Source: CAZGMC01 sp964526565
GTDB lineage: Bacteria; Pseudomonadota; Alphaproteobacteria; DSM-16000; Inquilinaceae
DNA: 64,000 nucleotides
Assembly (NCBI GenBank): GCA_964526565.1
Contig: CAZGMC010000007.1
Span: 1-64,000 of the forward strand
Direction of reading: 5' to 3'
Shown here: positions 11,571-18,126 of the stretch, one piece after another
Layout: every line of letters begins with the position of its first letter
Numbering within the stretch: the first letter of the stretch is position 1
Notes under the pieces: model-generated
Database searches by the model: none
Seen by the model: the letters and a program-made list of their open reading frames with translations, nothing else
What the model was told of the DNA's origin: nothing
Translations under genes and position numbers: made by a program

Positions 11571-12170
11571 ATGGCCAAGGTTCTGGTGCTGTACTACAGC
11601 TCCTACGGCCACATCGAGACGATGGCCACGGCGGTCGCCGAGGGCGCGCGCGAGGCCGGTGCCGAGGTCACGGTCAAGCGGGTGCACGAGCTGGTGCCCG
11701 AGGACGTGGCGAAGCAGTCCGGCTACAAGCTGGACCAGGAGGCACCGGTCGCCGAACCGCTGGAACTGGCCGACTACGACGCGGTCATCTTCGGCACGCC
11801 GACCCGGTTCGGCAACATGTGCGCCCAGATGCGCAACTTCCTGGACCGGACGACGAAGCTGTGGCTGAACGGCTCGCTGATCGGCAAGGTCGGCAGCGTG
11901 TTCACCTCGACCGCCACCCAGCACGGCGGCCAGGAGAGCACCCTGCTGTCCACCCACATCACCCTGCTGCACCAGGGCATGGTCATCGTCGGCCTGCCCT
12001 ATGCGGCGGCCGGGCAGATGCGGCTTGACGAGATCACCGGCGGGTCGCCCTACGGCGCTACCACCATCGCCGCCGGCGACGGTTCGCGCCAGCCCAGCGT
12101 CAACGAGCTCGACCTGGCCCGCTTCCAGGGCCGCCACGTGGCGCAGATCGCCGCCAGGCTGGCCGGCTGA
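11571..12170 (+). CDS. wrbA: NAD(P)H:quinone oxidoreductase, WrbA-type flavodoxin fold
   Basis: A 199-aa cytoplasmic FMN enzyme that reduces quinones by two electrons. The N-terminal FMN phosphate loop is YYSSYGHIETMA. Other WrbA signatures are FGTPTRFGNMCAQMRNFLD, the FTSTATQHGGQE loop and the C-terminal GSRQPSVNELDLARFQGRHV. Length is typical. GGAGGG lies seven bases before ATG. It heads a set of quinone and electrophile detoxification genes (next: glutathionyl-hydroquinone reductase, pirin) divergent from a LysR regulator that probably controls them. Confidence 0.93.
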   Translation: MAKVLVLYYSSYGHIETMATAVAEGAREAGAEVTVKRVHELVPEDVAKQSGYKLDQEAPVAEPLELADYDAVIFGTPTRFGNMCAQMRNFLDRTTKLWLNGSLIGKVGSVFTSTATQHGGQESTLLSTHITLLHQGMVIVGLPYAAAGQMRLDEITGGSPYGATTIAAGDGSRQPSVNELDLARFQGRHVAQIAARLAG

Positions 12171-12233
12171 GCGTTTCGTTCACGACGGGGCGCCGGGCGC
12201 CGGCGTCCCGATCGAACCTGAGGGAGGAGAGCC

Positions 12234-13229
12234 ATGGGTCTGCTCGTCGACGGCGTCTGGCACGACCAGTGGTACGACACCAGGAGCACCGGCGGCCGCT
12301 TCGTGCGCCAGGCCAGCCAATTCCGCAACTGGGTCACGGCGGACGGCGCGCCCGGTCCGTCCGGCGCGGGCGGGTTCAAGGCCGAGCCGGGGCGCTATCA
12401 CCTGTACGTCTCGCTGGCCTGCCCGTGGGCGCATCGCACGCTGATCTTCCGCGTGCTGAAGGGCCTGGCAGACGGGATCGGCGTGACCGTCGTCGACCCG
12501 CACATGGGTGAGCACGGCTGGTCGTTCTCCGAAGCCCACCCGGACGACCTGCACGGCACGCGCCACCTGTACGAGGTGTACCGGATGGCCGACCCGGCGT
12601 ACACCGGCCGCGTCACCGTGCCGGTGCTGTGGGACAGGCAGCGACGGACCATCGTCAGCAACGAATCGGCTGAGATCATCCGCATGCTCAACGACGCCTT
12701 CGACGGCGTCGGCGGCGATGCGTCGAAGGACTTCTACCCGCTGCCCCTGCGCGGCGAGATCGACGCGATCAATCAGGTCGTCTACGACACGGTCAACAAC
12801 GGCGTCTACAAGTGCGGCTTCGCCACCAGCCAGGAGGCGTACGAGGAGGCGTACGATGCCCTGTTCGCCAGCCTGGACGACCTGGACGCGCGGCTCGGCC
12901 GGCAGCGCTACCTGGTCGGCGACCGGCTGACCGAGGCGGACTGGCGGCTGTTCACCACGCTGGTCCGGTTCGACCCGGTCTATGTCGGCCACTTCAAGTG
13001 CAACCGGCAGCGCATCGCCGACTATCCGAACCTGTCCGGCTATCTGCGCGAGCTGTACCAGATGCCGGGCGTCGCCGGCACGGTCAACCTCGACCACATC
13101 AAGCGCCACTACTACGGCAGCCACAAGACCATCAACCCGACCGGCATCGTGCCCAAGGGACCGGCGATCGACCTGACCGCGCCGCACGGCCGCGAGCGGG
13201 TCGGGCCGGCACGGGAGGCGGCAGCATGA
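12234..13229 (+). CDS. Glutathionyl-hydroquinone reductase (Xi-class GST, YqjG/ECM4 family)
   Basis: A 331-aa enzyme that removes glutathione from glutathionyl-hydroquinones. The thioredoxin-like domain carries the catalytic Cys in SLACPWAHRTLI (about residue 63). Typical family blocks follow: YRMADPAYTGRVTVPVLWD, IVSNESAEIIRMLN, then the all-helical domain with YLVGDRLTEADWRLFTTLVRFD and YYGSHKTINPTGIVPKGP at the end. Length fits the family. The Shine-Dalgarno GAGGGAGGAG is very strong. It lies 63 nt after wrbA and its stop overlaps the pirin start (ATGA), implying co-transcription and translational coupling. Confidence 0.93.
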   Translation: MGLLVDGVWHDQWYDTRSTGGRFVRQASQFRNWVTADGAPGPSGAGGFKAEPGRYHLYVSLACPWAHRTLIFRVLKGLADGIGVTVVDPHMGEHGWSFSEAHPDDLHGTRHLYEVYRMADPAYTGRVTVPVLWDRQRRTIVSNESAEIIRMLNDAFDGVGGDASKDFYPLPLRGEIDAINQVVYDTVNNGVYKCGFATSQEAYEEAYDALFASLDDLDARLGRQRYLVGDRLTEADWRLFTTLVRFDPVYVGHFKCNRQRIADYPNLSGYLRELYQMPGVAGTVNLDHIKRHYYGSHKTINPTGIVPKGPAIDLTAPHGRERVGPAREAAA

Positions 13230-13930
13230 TCGAGATCGTCCCCTTCGCCTCGCTGGGCCACGCCGACCACGGCTGGCTGGACGCGCGGCACCATTTCAGC
13301 TTCGCCGAGTACCACGACCCGGCGCGCATGGGCTTCGGCCCGCTGCGGGTGTGGAACGACGACACAGTGGCACCCGGCACCGGCTTCGGGATGCACCCGC
13401 ACCACGACATGGAGATCATCACCTATGTCCGCGACGGCGCCATCACCCACGAGGACCACCTGGGCAATGCCGGCCGGACCGGGGCCGGCGACATCCAGGT
13501 GATGAGCGCCGGCAAGGGCATCGTCCACGCCGAATGGAACCGCGAGGCGGTGCCGACCCGGCTGTTCCAGATCTGGATCCGCCCGCACACCACCGGCGTC
13601 CGCCCACGCTGGGAGCAGCGCCGGTTTCCGAAGCGGGATCGCAGCGGCGTGCTGGTGCCGCTCGCCTCCGGCCGCGCCGCGGATCTCGAGGCCGGCGCCC
13701 TGCCGATCCACCAGGACGCCACCCTGTACGGCGCCACCCTGGCGGCGGGGCAGGTTGTGGAGCACGAACTGGCCCCCGGCCGCCGCGCCTATCTGGTGGT
13801 CAGCCGCGGCACGGCGGAGGTCAACGGCCAACCGCTGGGTGAACGCGACGCCGCGGCGGTCCAGGACGTGGACCGGATCACGGTGACAGCCGCGACGGAG
13901 GCGGAGATCCTGCTGACGGATCTGCCGTGA
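13226..13930 (+). CDS. Pirin-family cupin protein, YhaK/YhhW-like
   Basis: A 234-aa bicupin. The N-terminal domain has the pirin metal ligands in FGMHPHHDMEIITYV and HAEWN, with GMHPHHDMEI near residue 52 as hallmark. The C-terminal cupin-like half is shorter (LAPGRRAYLVVSRGTAEVNG). Bacterial pirins of this type bind Fe or a similar metal and several degrade quercetin-like flavonols. The start overlaps the reductase stop by four bases, so it is the third gene of the wrbA operon. The association with quinone-handling enzymes fits an aromatic or redox stress role, which is inference. Confidence 0.9.
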   Translation: MIEIVPFASLGHADHGWLDARHHFSFAEYHDPARMGFGPLRVWNDDTVAPGTGFGMHPHHDMEIITYVRDGAITHEDHLGNAGRTGAGDIQVMSAGKGIVHAEWNREAVPTRLFQIWIRPHTTGVRPRWEQRRFPKRDRSGVLVPLASGRAADLEAGALPIHQDATLYGATLAAGQVVEHELAPGRRAYLVVSRGTAEVNGQPLGERDAAAVQDVDRITVTAATEAEILLTDLP

Positions 13931-14165
13931 CGCCGGCGATGGAACTGAATTGAGCGGACCCGGCGCCCCGCGAGAGCGCCGGGTTTTCCGATGCGTCCCA
14001 TTTGCGTGGTACGGACTGTCGGTCTTTGTCGAAAAATGGCTTGCCCGGCACATATGTTTCTGTTATGTTCCTGACCCTGGTACGGGTCAGAGTCCGAACC
14101 CGACTGGCATAGAATGGACCCTGCTCTCCTTGATGGTCGGCGCAGCGTGGAGCACTTGAAGGCCG

Positions 14166-14396
14166 ATGACCACAGTTCCATTCGATACCCTCGCGCTCGC
14201 CCGCGATCTTGAAGCTGCCGGCTTCCCCTCGAAGCAGGCGCAGGACACTGCGGCTGCCCTGGCCAGGGCCGTTGGCGATCACGACGTCGCCACCAAGACC
14301 GACCTCCGCGACCTGGAGCAGCGCCTGACCATCCGCATGGGCGGCATGCTTGTCGCATTGGCCGGGTTCCTGGCCATCATCCGGTTCTTTGCCTGA
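14166..14396 (+). CDS. DUF1640-like coiled-coil protein with C-terminal membrane anchor
   Basis: A 76-aa protein: residues 1-45 are a helical Ala/Asp-rich segment (FDTLALARDLEAAGFPSKQA), followed by DVATKTDLRDLEQRLTIRMG, a coiled-coil pattern typical of the DUF1640/CCDC90 group, and a terminal membrane helix (MLVALAGFLAIIRFF). Such proteins are tail-anchored and probably oligomeric. The function is unknown; in bacteria they occur near mobile or toxin genes but nothing of that sort is adjacent here. The 11-mer CTGTTATGTTC occurs on both sides of the gene (14060 and 14424). Confidence 0.6.
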   Translation: MTTVPFDTLALARDLEAAGFPSKQAQDTAAALARAVGDHDVATKTDLRDLEQRLTIRMGGMLVALAGFLAIIRFFA

Positions 14397-14654
14397 GCAA
14401 CAGGCTTGGCCGATGCGCAGTCACTGTTATGTTCATTGAGGCAGGCAGGCATCCTGCGCCGAAGCCCGCGCGGCGAGGACGGACTGCCAGATGTCGAGCG
14501 CACCTGGTACGGCCAGGTGGCGGCCTTCGCCCTGCTGCAGGCGGCGCAGCCCTCATCGCCCGGTGAGACGACATGGCCCCCGTTCCAGCTCGGCCGTCGG
14601 CCGGATTCCGATTGACAGCCGACTGCCGCGACGACAGCTTTGCCACCCGTGTGG
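14397..14654. other. Leader upstream of the first B12 riboswitch
   Basis: No convincing gene. An open frame at 14406-14615 resembles nothing I recognise. TTGACA at 14612-14617 could be the -35 element for the riboswitch transcript, but the -10 match 17 nt later (CAGCTT) is poor. Confidence 0.3.
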
Positions 14655-14838
14655 CGGTGCCCGTGGCCCGGATCGGTCCACGGGAAAAAGGGAATTCGGT
14701 GCGAGCCCCGTTGGCTCAAGGCCGAAGCTGACCCCGCAACTGTAGGCGGAGAGCCGGCGCTCGACGATGGCCACCGGGCAACCGGGAAGGCCGGGCGCAG
14801 GCAACGACCCGCGAGCCAGGAAACCTGCCGTCGCACCA
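14655..14838 (+). promoter_or_regulatory. Cobalamin (B12) riboswitch ahead of exbB-exbD-exbD-tonB
   Basis: Seen in order: AAAAAGGGAATTCGGTGCGA, the GACCCCGCAACTGTAGGCGG core, the ACCGGGAAGGCC pairing element, and the B12 box GCGAGCCAGGAAACCTGCC at 14811-14829. These are the conserved AdoCbl-riboswitch blocks in the right order. GGACGGGGTGTTC follows at 14853-14865, as at the second riboswitch. Binding cobalamin would shut down the downstream energising genes. Confidence 0.95.
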
Positions 14839-15005
14839 TCGCCGATCCGCCGGACGGGGTGTTCCGGCGGCGTAGCCCTTACGTATGCGGCGATAACGGT
14901 TTGACCCGCAGCGTAAGGAGGTTCGCGTGAAAGGCGTCGGCACGGTTTCTGCAGCCATTGCGTCGGGTAGCACCGCCGCGAATCGGTCCTAGGCGGGGCG
15001 GCGCC

Positions 15006-15752
15006 ATGGAATCGCCGTCCGCCCCAGCCGCCGCCGACGCCATGGCGCCGGCCAATCCCGAGCTGGACGCACTGCACCGGTTGGCTGAGCTGGCCGAAGC
15101 GGGCGGCCCGGTCATGCTGGTGCTCGCCGGCCTGTCGGTGGTGGCACTCGCCATCGTCCTGCTCAAGCTGTCCCAGTTCGCCCGCCTCGGCCTGTGGCGG
15201 CGGCGCGCCGTCGCCACGGCCCTGGCGCTGTGGCATGATGGCCGTCCGGTCCAGGCCCTGGCGGTGCTCGACTCCTGCCGGCATCCGGTGGCGCGGCCTC
15301 TGGCCGTGGTCATGGACGCCCGCATGCGCCGCTGCGCGGAAGACCGGCTGCTGCGCGAGGAGGTTGAGCGGGTCGCCGGCGCCGAGCTGGACGACCTGCG
15401 CAGTTACGTACCGGCCCTGGAGCTGATCGCCACGATCAGTCCGCTCCTCGGCCTGTTCGGCACCGTGCTCGGCATGATCGACGCCTTCCGTCAGCTGGAG
15501 CAGGCCGCCGGCGGCGTCGATCCGGCAGTGCTGTCCGGCGGCATCTGGGAGGCGCTGCTGACCACGGCGGCCGGGCTGGCCGTCGCCATCCCGGCGACCT
15601 TCGCCGTGCACTGGCTGGACCGGACCATCGACCGCGTGGCGCGCGACATGGAGGATGCCGTGACCCGCCTGTTCACGGCGGACCTGCGGCGCACCGACGG
15701 CCGCGCGGCCGCGGCCGTGATCGCGGCGCCGGAGGCCGGCCATGCGTCTTGA
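15006..15752 (+). CDS. exbB: ExbB/TolQ/MotA-family proton channel protein
   Basis: A 248-aa inner-membrane protein powering TonB. A first helix lies near residues 35-55 (PVMLVLAGLSVVALAIVLLK). A cytoplasmic domain follows, then helices two and three around YVPALELIATISPLLGLFGTVLGMIDAF and IWEALLTTAAGLAVAIPATFAVHWLD, which contain the family's channel signature. It heads the riboswitch-controlled cluster and its 3' end overlaps exbD by 11 bases. Start chosen at 15006 (GGCGGGG upstream); a frame extends to 14958 and a later ATG exists at 15042. Its place in a B12-regulated set argues for a dedicated cobalamin-uptake motor. Confidence 0.9.
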   Translation: MESPSAPAAADAMAPANPELDALHRLAELAEAGGPVMLVLAGLSVVALAIVLLKLSQFARLGLWRRRAVATALALWHDGRPVQALAVLDSCRHPVARPLAVVMDARMRRCAEDRLLREEVERVAGAELDDLRSYVPALELIATISPLLGLFGTVLGMIDAFRQLEQAAGGVDPAVLSGGIWEALLTTAAGLAVAIPATFAVHWLDRTIDRVARDMEDAVTRLFTADLRRTDGRAAAAVIAAPEAGHAS

Positions 15753-16143
15753 CCGCCGCGCGGCGCCTGCCCGGCGGATCGGGCTGACGCCGCTGATCGA
15801 CGTCGTGTTCATCCTGCTGGTGTTCTTCATGCTGGCCGCCGACCTGCAGCAGTGGCGGGTGATCGGCGTCGAGGCGGCGGCGACGCATCCGGGCGGGGGC
15901 GGCCCCGCGACGGCAGTGTCGGTCCGCGTGCGCGCCGGCTGCGGTCTCGACCTCGATGGCACGGCGGTCGGGCCCGACCGGTTGGCCGCTCGGCTCGAGG
16001 CCCTGGCGCGGCGCGAGCCGCCGCCGGCCGTGACGATCCGGTCCGAGGCCGGCGTGCCGCTGCAGTGTCTGGTAACGGTGCTGGACCGGGTGCGCAGTGC
16101 CGGGCTGCCGCACGTGTCGCTGGTCGGACGGCAGGCGCCATGA
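15742..16143 (+). CDS. exbD: ExbD-family protein (first copy)
   Basis: A 133-aa inner-membrane protein with a short basic N-terminus and one membrane helix carrying the essential Asp: IGLTPLIDVVFILLVFFMLAA (Asp about residue 20). A periplasmic domain follows (VEAAATHPGGGG and on). It forms the proton-conducting complex with ExbB and transmits force to TonB. It overlaps exbB and the second exbD, indicating tight coupling. Confidence 0.9.
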   Translation: MRLDRRAAPARRIGLTPLIDVVFILLVFFMLAADLQQWRVIGVEAAATHPGGGGPATAVSVRVRAGCGLDLDGTAVGPDRLAARLEALARREPPPAVTIRSEAGVPLQCLVTVLDRVRSAGLPHVSLVGRQAP

Positions 16144-16544
16144 GGCTCCGCCGCCCGCACCGGCGCCATGCCGGCGAGACCGTGATTCCCCTCGTCAACA
16201 TCGTCCTGTTGCTGCTGGTGTACTTCATCCTGGCGGGGCGCCTGGCCGACCCGCAGCCGTTCGCGGTCGACCCGCCGGCCTCGGTCACCGGCGATCCGGC
16301 TGGGCCGGAGCACCTGGTCGTCCTGGTCGGCCGGGACGGGCGGCTGGCCCTCGACGGCCGGCCGACGGACCTGGACGCGCTGGGCGACGCGGTTGCCCGC
16401 CGCCTGGAGGGGGCACCGTCCGGTCCGGTCATCGTCCGCGCCGATGCCGCGGCGGAGGCCGCGACCGTCATTGCCGTGCTCGGCGTGCTGCAATCGGCCG
16501 GCGCCGGCTCCCTCCGGGTGATCGCGCGGGCGGGGCCGCCATGA
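16140..16544 (+). CDS. ExbD-like protein (second copy, Asp replaced by Asn)
   Basis: A 134-aa paralogue of the preceding gene, beginning MRLRRPHRRHAGETVIPLVN. Its single helix reads VIPLVNIVLLLLVYFILAG. At the position of the proton-accepting Asp of ExbD (PLID in the first copy) this one has Asn (PLVN). ExbD works as a dimer, so a heterodimer of one Asp and one Asn subunit is a plausible arrangement. The rest is a periplasmic domain (LVVLVGRDGRLALDGRPTDL). The start overlaps the first exbD stop by four bases (ATGA), and tonB overlaps its own 3' end. Asymmetric ExbD pairs are known in other TonB systems; proton conduction by this copy is doubtful. Confidence 0.8.
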   Translation: MRLRRPHRRHAGETVIPLVNIVLLLLVYFILAGRLADPQPFAVDPPASVTGDPAGPEHLVVLVGRDGRLALDGRPTDLDALGDAVARRLEGAPSGPVIVRADAAAEAATVIAVLGVLQSAGAGSLRVIARAGPP

Positions 16545-17575
16545 GCCGCGACCGGCTGCGCCTGCCCATCGCCCTGGCCGCGGCGGCGGCCGTGCACGCG
16601 CTGGTGGCATGGTGGTGGCTGGCCGCCGATGCCGCCTCGGGCGGCGGCGGTGGTGGCGGGGGTGGCGGCGCGGGCAGCGGCGTCGCCATCGTTCTGACGG
16701 GAGCAGGCAGCGCCGACCCTTCAACCCCGGCAGCCCGGATCGCCGTCGTCGAGCCACCAGTCGACACCGACGAGGCCATGGCCGCCGACGAGGTGGTCCC
16801 GCACGAGGAGCCCGAACAGGCGCCAGCCGACGAGGTGGCGGAGCCCGTGCCAACGGAACTGCCCGCCGAGGTGGTGGAAGCCGCGCCGGTGGAACCGCCC
16901 GTGCAGGTGGCGGAGCCGACGCCGACAGAACCACCCGCCGAGGCGGCGGAGCCTGTCCCGGCCGAACCACCGGACGGGGTCATGGAGCGCACGCCGGCGT
17001 CCCCGACCACTGAGGCGGCGGAAGCCACGCCGGCCGATGCGCCGATCACGCCGCCTCGCCCGGAACGGCGCCCGTCGGCCCCGCCGCCGCCAAGGACGCA
17101 AGCCCCGCCCGAACCCTCGCCCGAACCCTCGCCCGTGCCCGAACCCTCGCCCGCGCTGCAAGCGCCACAGTCGCCGGACGCCGCGCCCGGAGTGCCGGGT
17201 GCAGGCCGCGCCGCCAGCGCGCCGGGGCAGGGCGGCGGTGAAGGAGCCGGCCAGGGCTCCGCCGAAACGGTCGGGGCCGGGGCGGCGGCCGCCGCGGACT
17301 ACGTTGCCGCCCTGCGCGCCTGGCTGGAACGGCACAAGCAATACCCCCTGCCGGCCCGGCGCGCGGGCGTAGAGGGCACGGCCGTGCTGTCGTTCGCCAT
17401 CGCCGCCGACGGCACGGTCACCGGCTACCGGCTGGCGCGGAGCAGCGGGTCGGCGGTGCTCGACGAGGCGGTCGCGGCGCTGATCCGGTCGGCGTCGCCG
17501 GTGCCGCCGATCCCCCCGGCCCTCGGCGTCACCCGGCTGGAGGTGTCCGTGCCGATCACGTATCGGTTGCAATAG
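16541..17575 (+). CDS. tonB: TonB-family energy transducer
   Basis: A 344-aa periplasm-spanning protein. The N-terminal anchor is LPIALAAAAAVHALVAWWWL. A poly-Gly run follows, then a long Pro/Glu/Ala-rich spacer (repeats such as EPVPTELPAEVVEAAPVEPP, and EPSPEPSPVPEPSP near 185-200). The C-terminal TonB box-binding domain is at about 265-344 (WLERHKQYPLPARRAGVEGT, VLDEAVAALIRSASPVPPIPP, VPITYRL). It couples ExbBD proton flow to the outer-membrane receptor encoded downstream. Start overlaps the second exbD (ATGA). The poly-Gly and EPSP tracts are slippage-prone. Confidence 0.92.
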   Translation: MSRDRLRLPIALAAAAAVHALVAWWWLAADAASGGGGGGGGGGAGSGVAIVLTGAGSADPSTPAARIAVVEPPVDTDEAMAADEVVPHEEPEQAPADEVAEPVPTELPAEVVEAAPVEPPVQVAEPTPTEPPAEAAEPVPAEPPDGVMERTPASPTTEAAEATPADAPITPPRPERRPSAPPPPRTQAPPEPSPEPSPVPEPSPALQAPQSPDAAPGVPGAGRAASAPGQGGGEGAGQGSAETVGAGAAAAADYVAALRAWLERHKQYPLPARRAGVEGTAVLSFAIAADGTVTGYRLARSSGSAVLDEAVAALIRSASPVPPIPPALGVTRLEVSVPITYRLQ

Positions 17576-17721
17576 CCCATACGGTTTCAGCGGCGGCCCG
17601 CCGCCCGGATTCGACCGCGACGTGTCCGCCAGTCGGCATCCGGGATTCAGGTGCACTGCGGAATCACTCGATCGTGATCCAGGTCAATGCGCAATACACC
17701 CCGCCACCCGAGCATTGCGGG
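17576..17721. other. Spacer between tonB and the second riboswitch
   Basis: Contains the GC-rich hairpin GGCGGCCCGCCGCC near 17592 just after the tonB stop, without a T-run. It could end the exb-tonB transcript in a Rho-dependent manner. The promoter for the receptor operon should also lie here, but I could not place one. Confidence 0.3.
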
Positions 17722-17911
17722 CGACGGTGCCCCTCATTGGGGTTAAAAGGGAACGCGGTGCGGTCCGACCAAGGGCCAAGTCCGTGGCTGTCCCCGCAAC
17801 TGTAGGCGGTAGGTCGTTGCCGACACCATAGGCCACTGGGGTGCATTCAGCCCTGGGAAGGCTCAGCAACGACCAGCGATCCGCGAGCCAGGAAACCTGC
17901 CGTCGCCCGTG
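17722..17911 (+). promoter_or_regulatory. Cobalamin (B12) riboswitch ahead of the btuB-like operon
   Basis: Blocks seen: GACGGTGCCCC, TTAAAAGGGAACGCGGTG, TCCCCGCAACTGTAGGCGG, CCCTGGGAAGGC, and the B12 box GCGAGCCAGGAAACCTGCC at 17884-17902, closing with CGTCGCC that can pair with GACGG at the start. It is a second complete AdoCbl riboswitch about 3 kb after the first. The same GGACGGGGTGTTC follows downstream. It probably controls translation or termination of the receptor-btuFCD operon. Confidence 0.95.
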
Positions 17912-18126
17912 TCGCCCATCCGAGGGACGGGGTGTTCTCCCGGTGCGGAAAACCGTCGTGGCGACAAGACGTCAGTCGAGGCTGGCCACGGCGGTGTTTG
18001 GCATGCGTACGCCCCTTTCGGATCGGATTGGTGGAGAACGTCTCCAGGACGCCTGGGGAGCGCAGGACATCCCTGCGCTGTGGCCAGCCTTCGTCAACAA
18101 CCATACAAAGACGAAGGCCACGAATC
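17912..18126 (+). other. Long leader between riboswitch and receptor start
   Basis: About 215 nt of untranslated leader. An in-frame open reading stretch runs from 17932 into the receptor, but it lacks a ribosome-binding site and a signal peptide would be buried, so the start at 18127 is preferred. Possible site of the expression platform. Confidence 0.4.

Noticed and set aside
14071..14090. Terminator at CTGACCCTGGTACGGGTCAG
   Set aside because: A 7-bp stem without a T-run; more likely an incidental palindrome.
14406..14615. A 69-aa ORF before the first riboswitch
   Set aside because: No ribosome-binding site, no recognisable sequence, and it lies in the probable promoter region.
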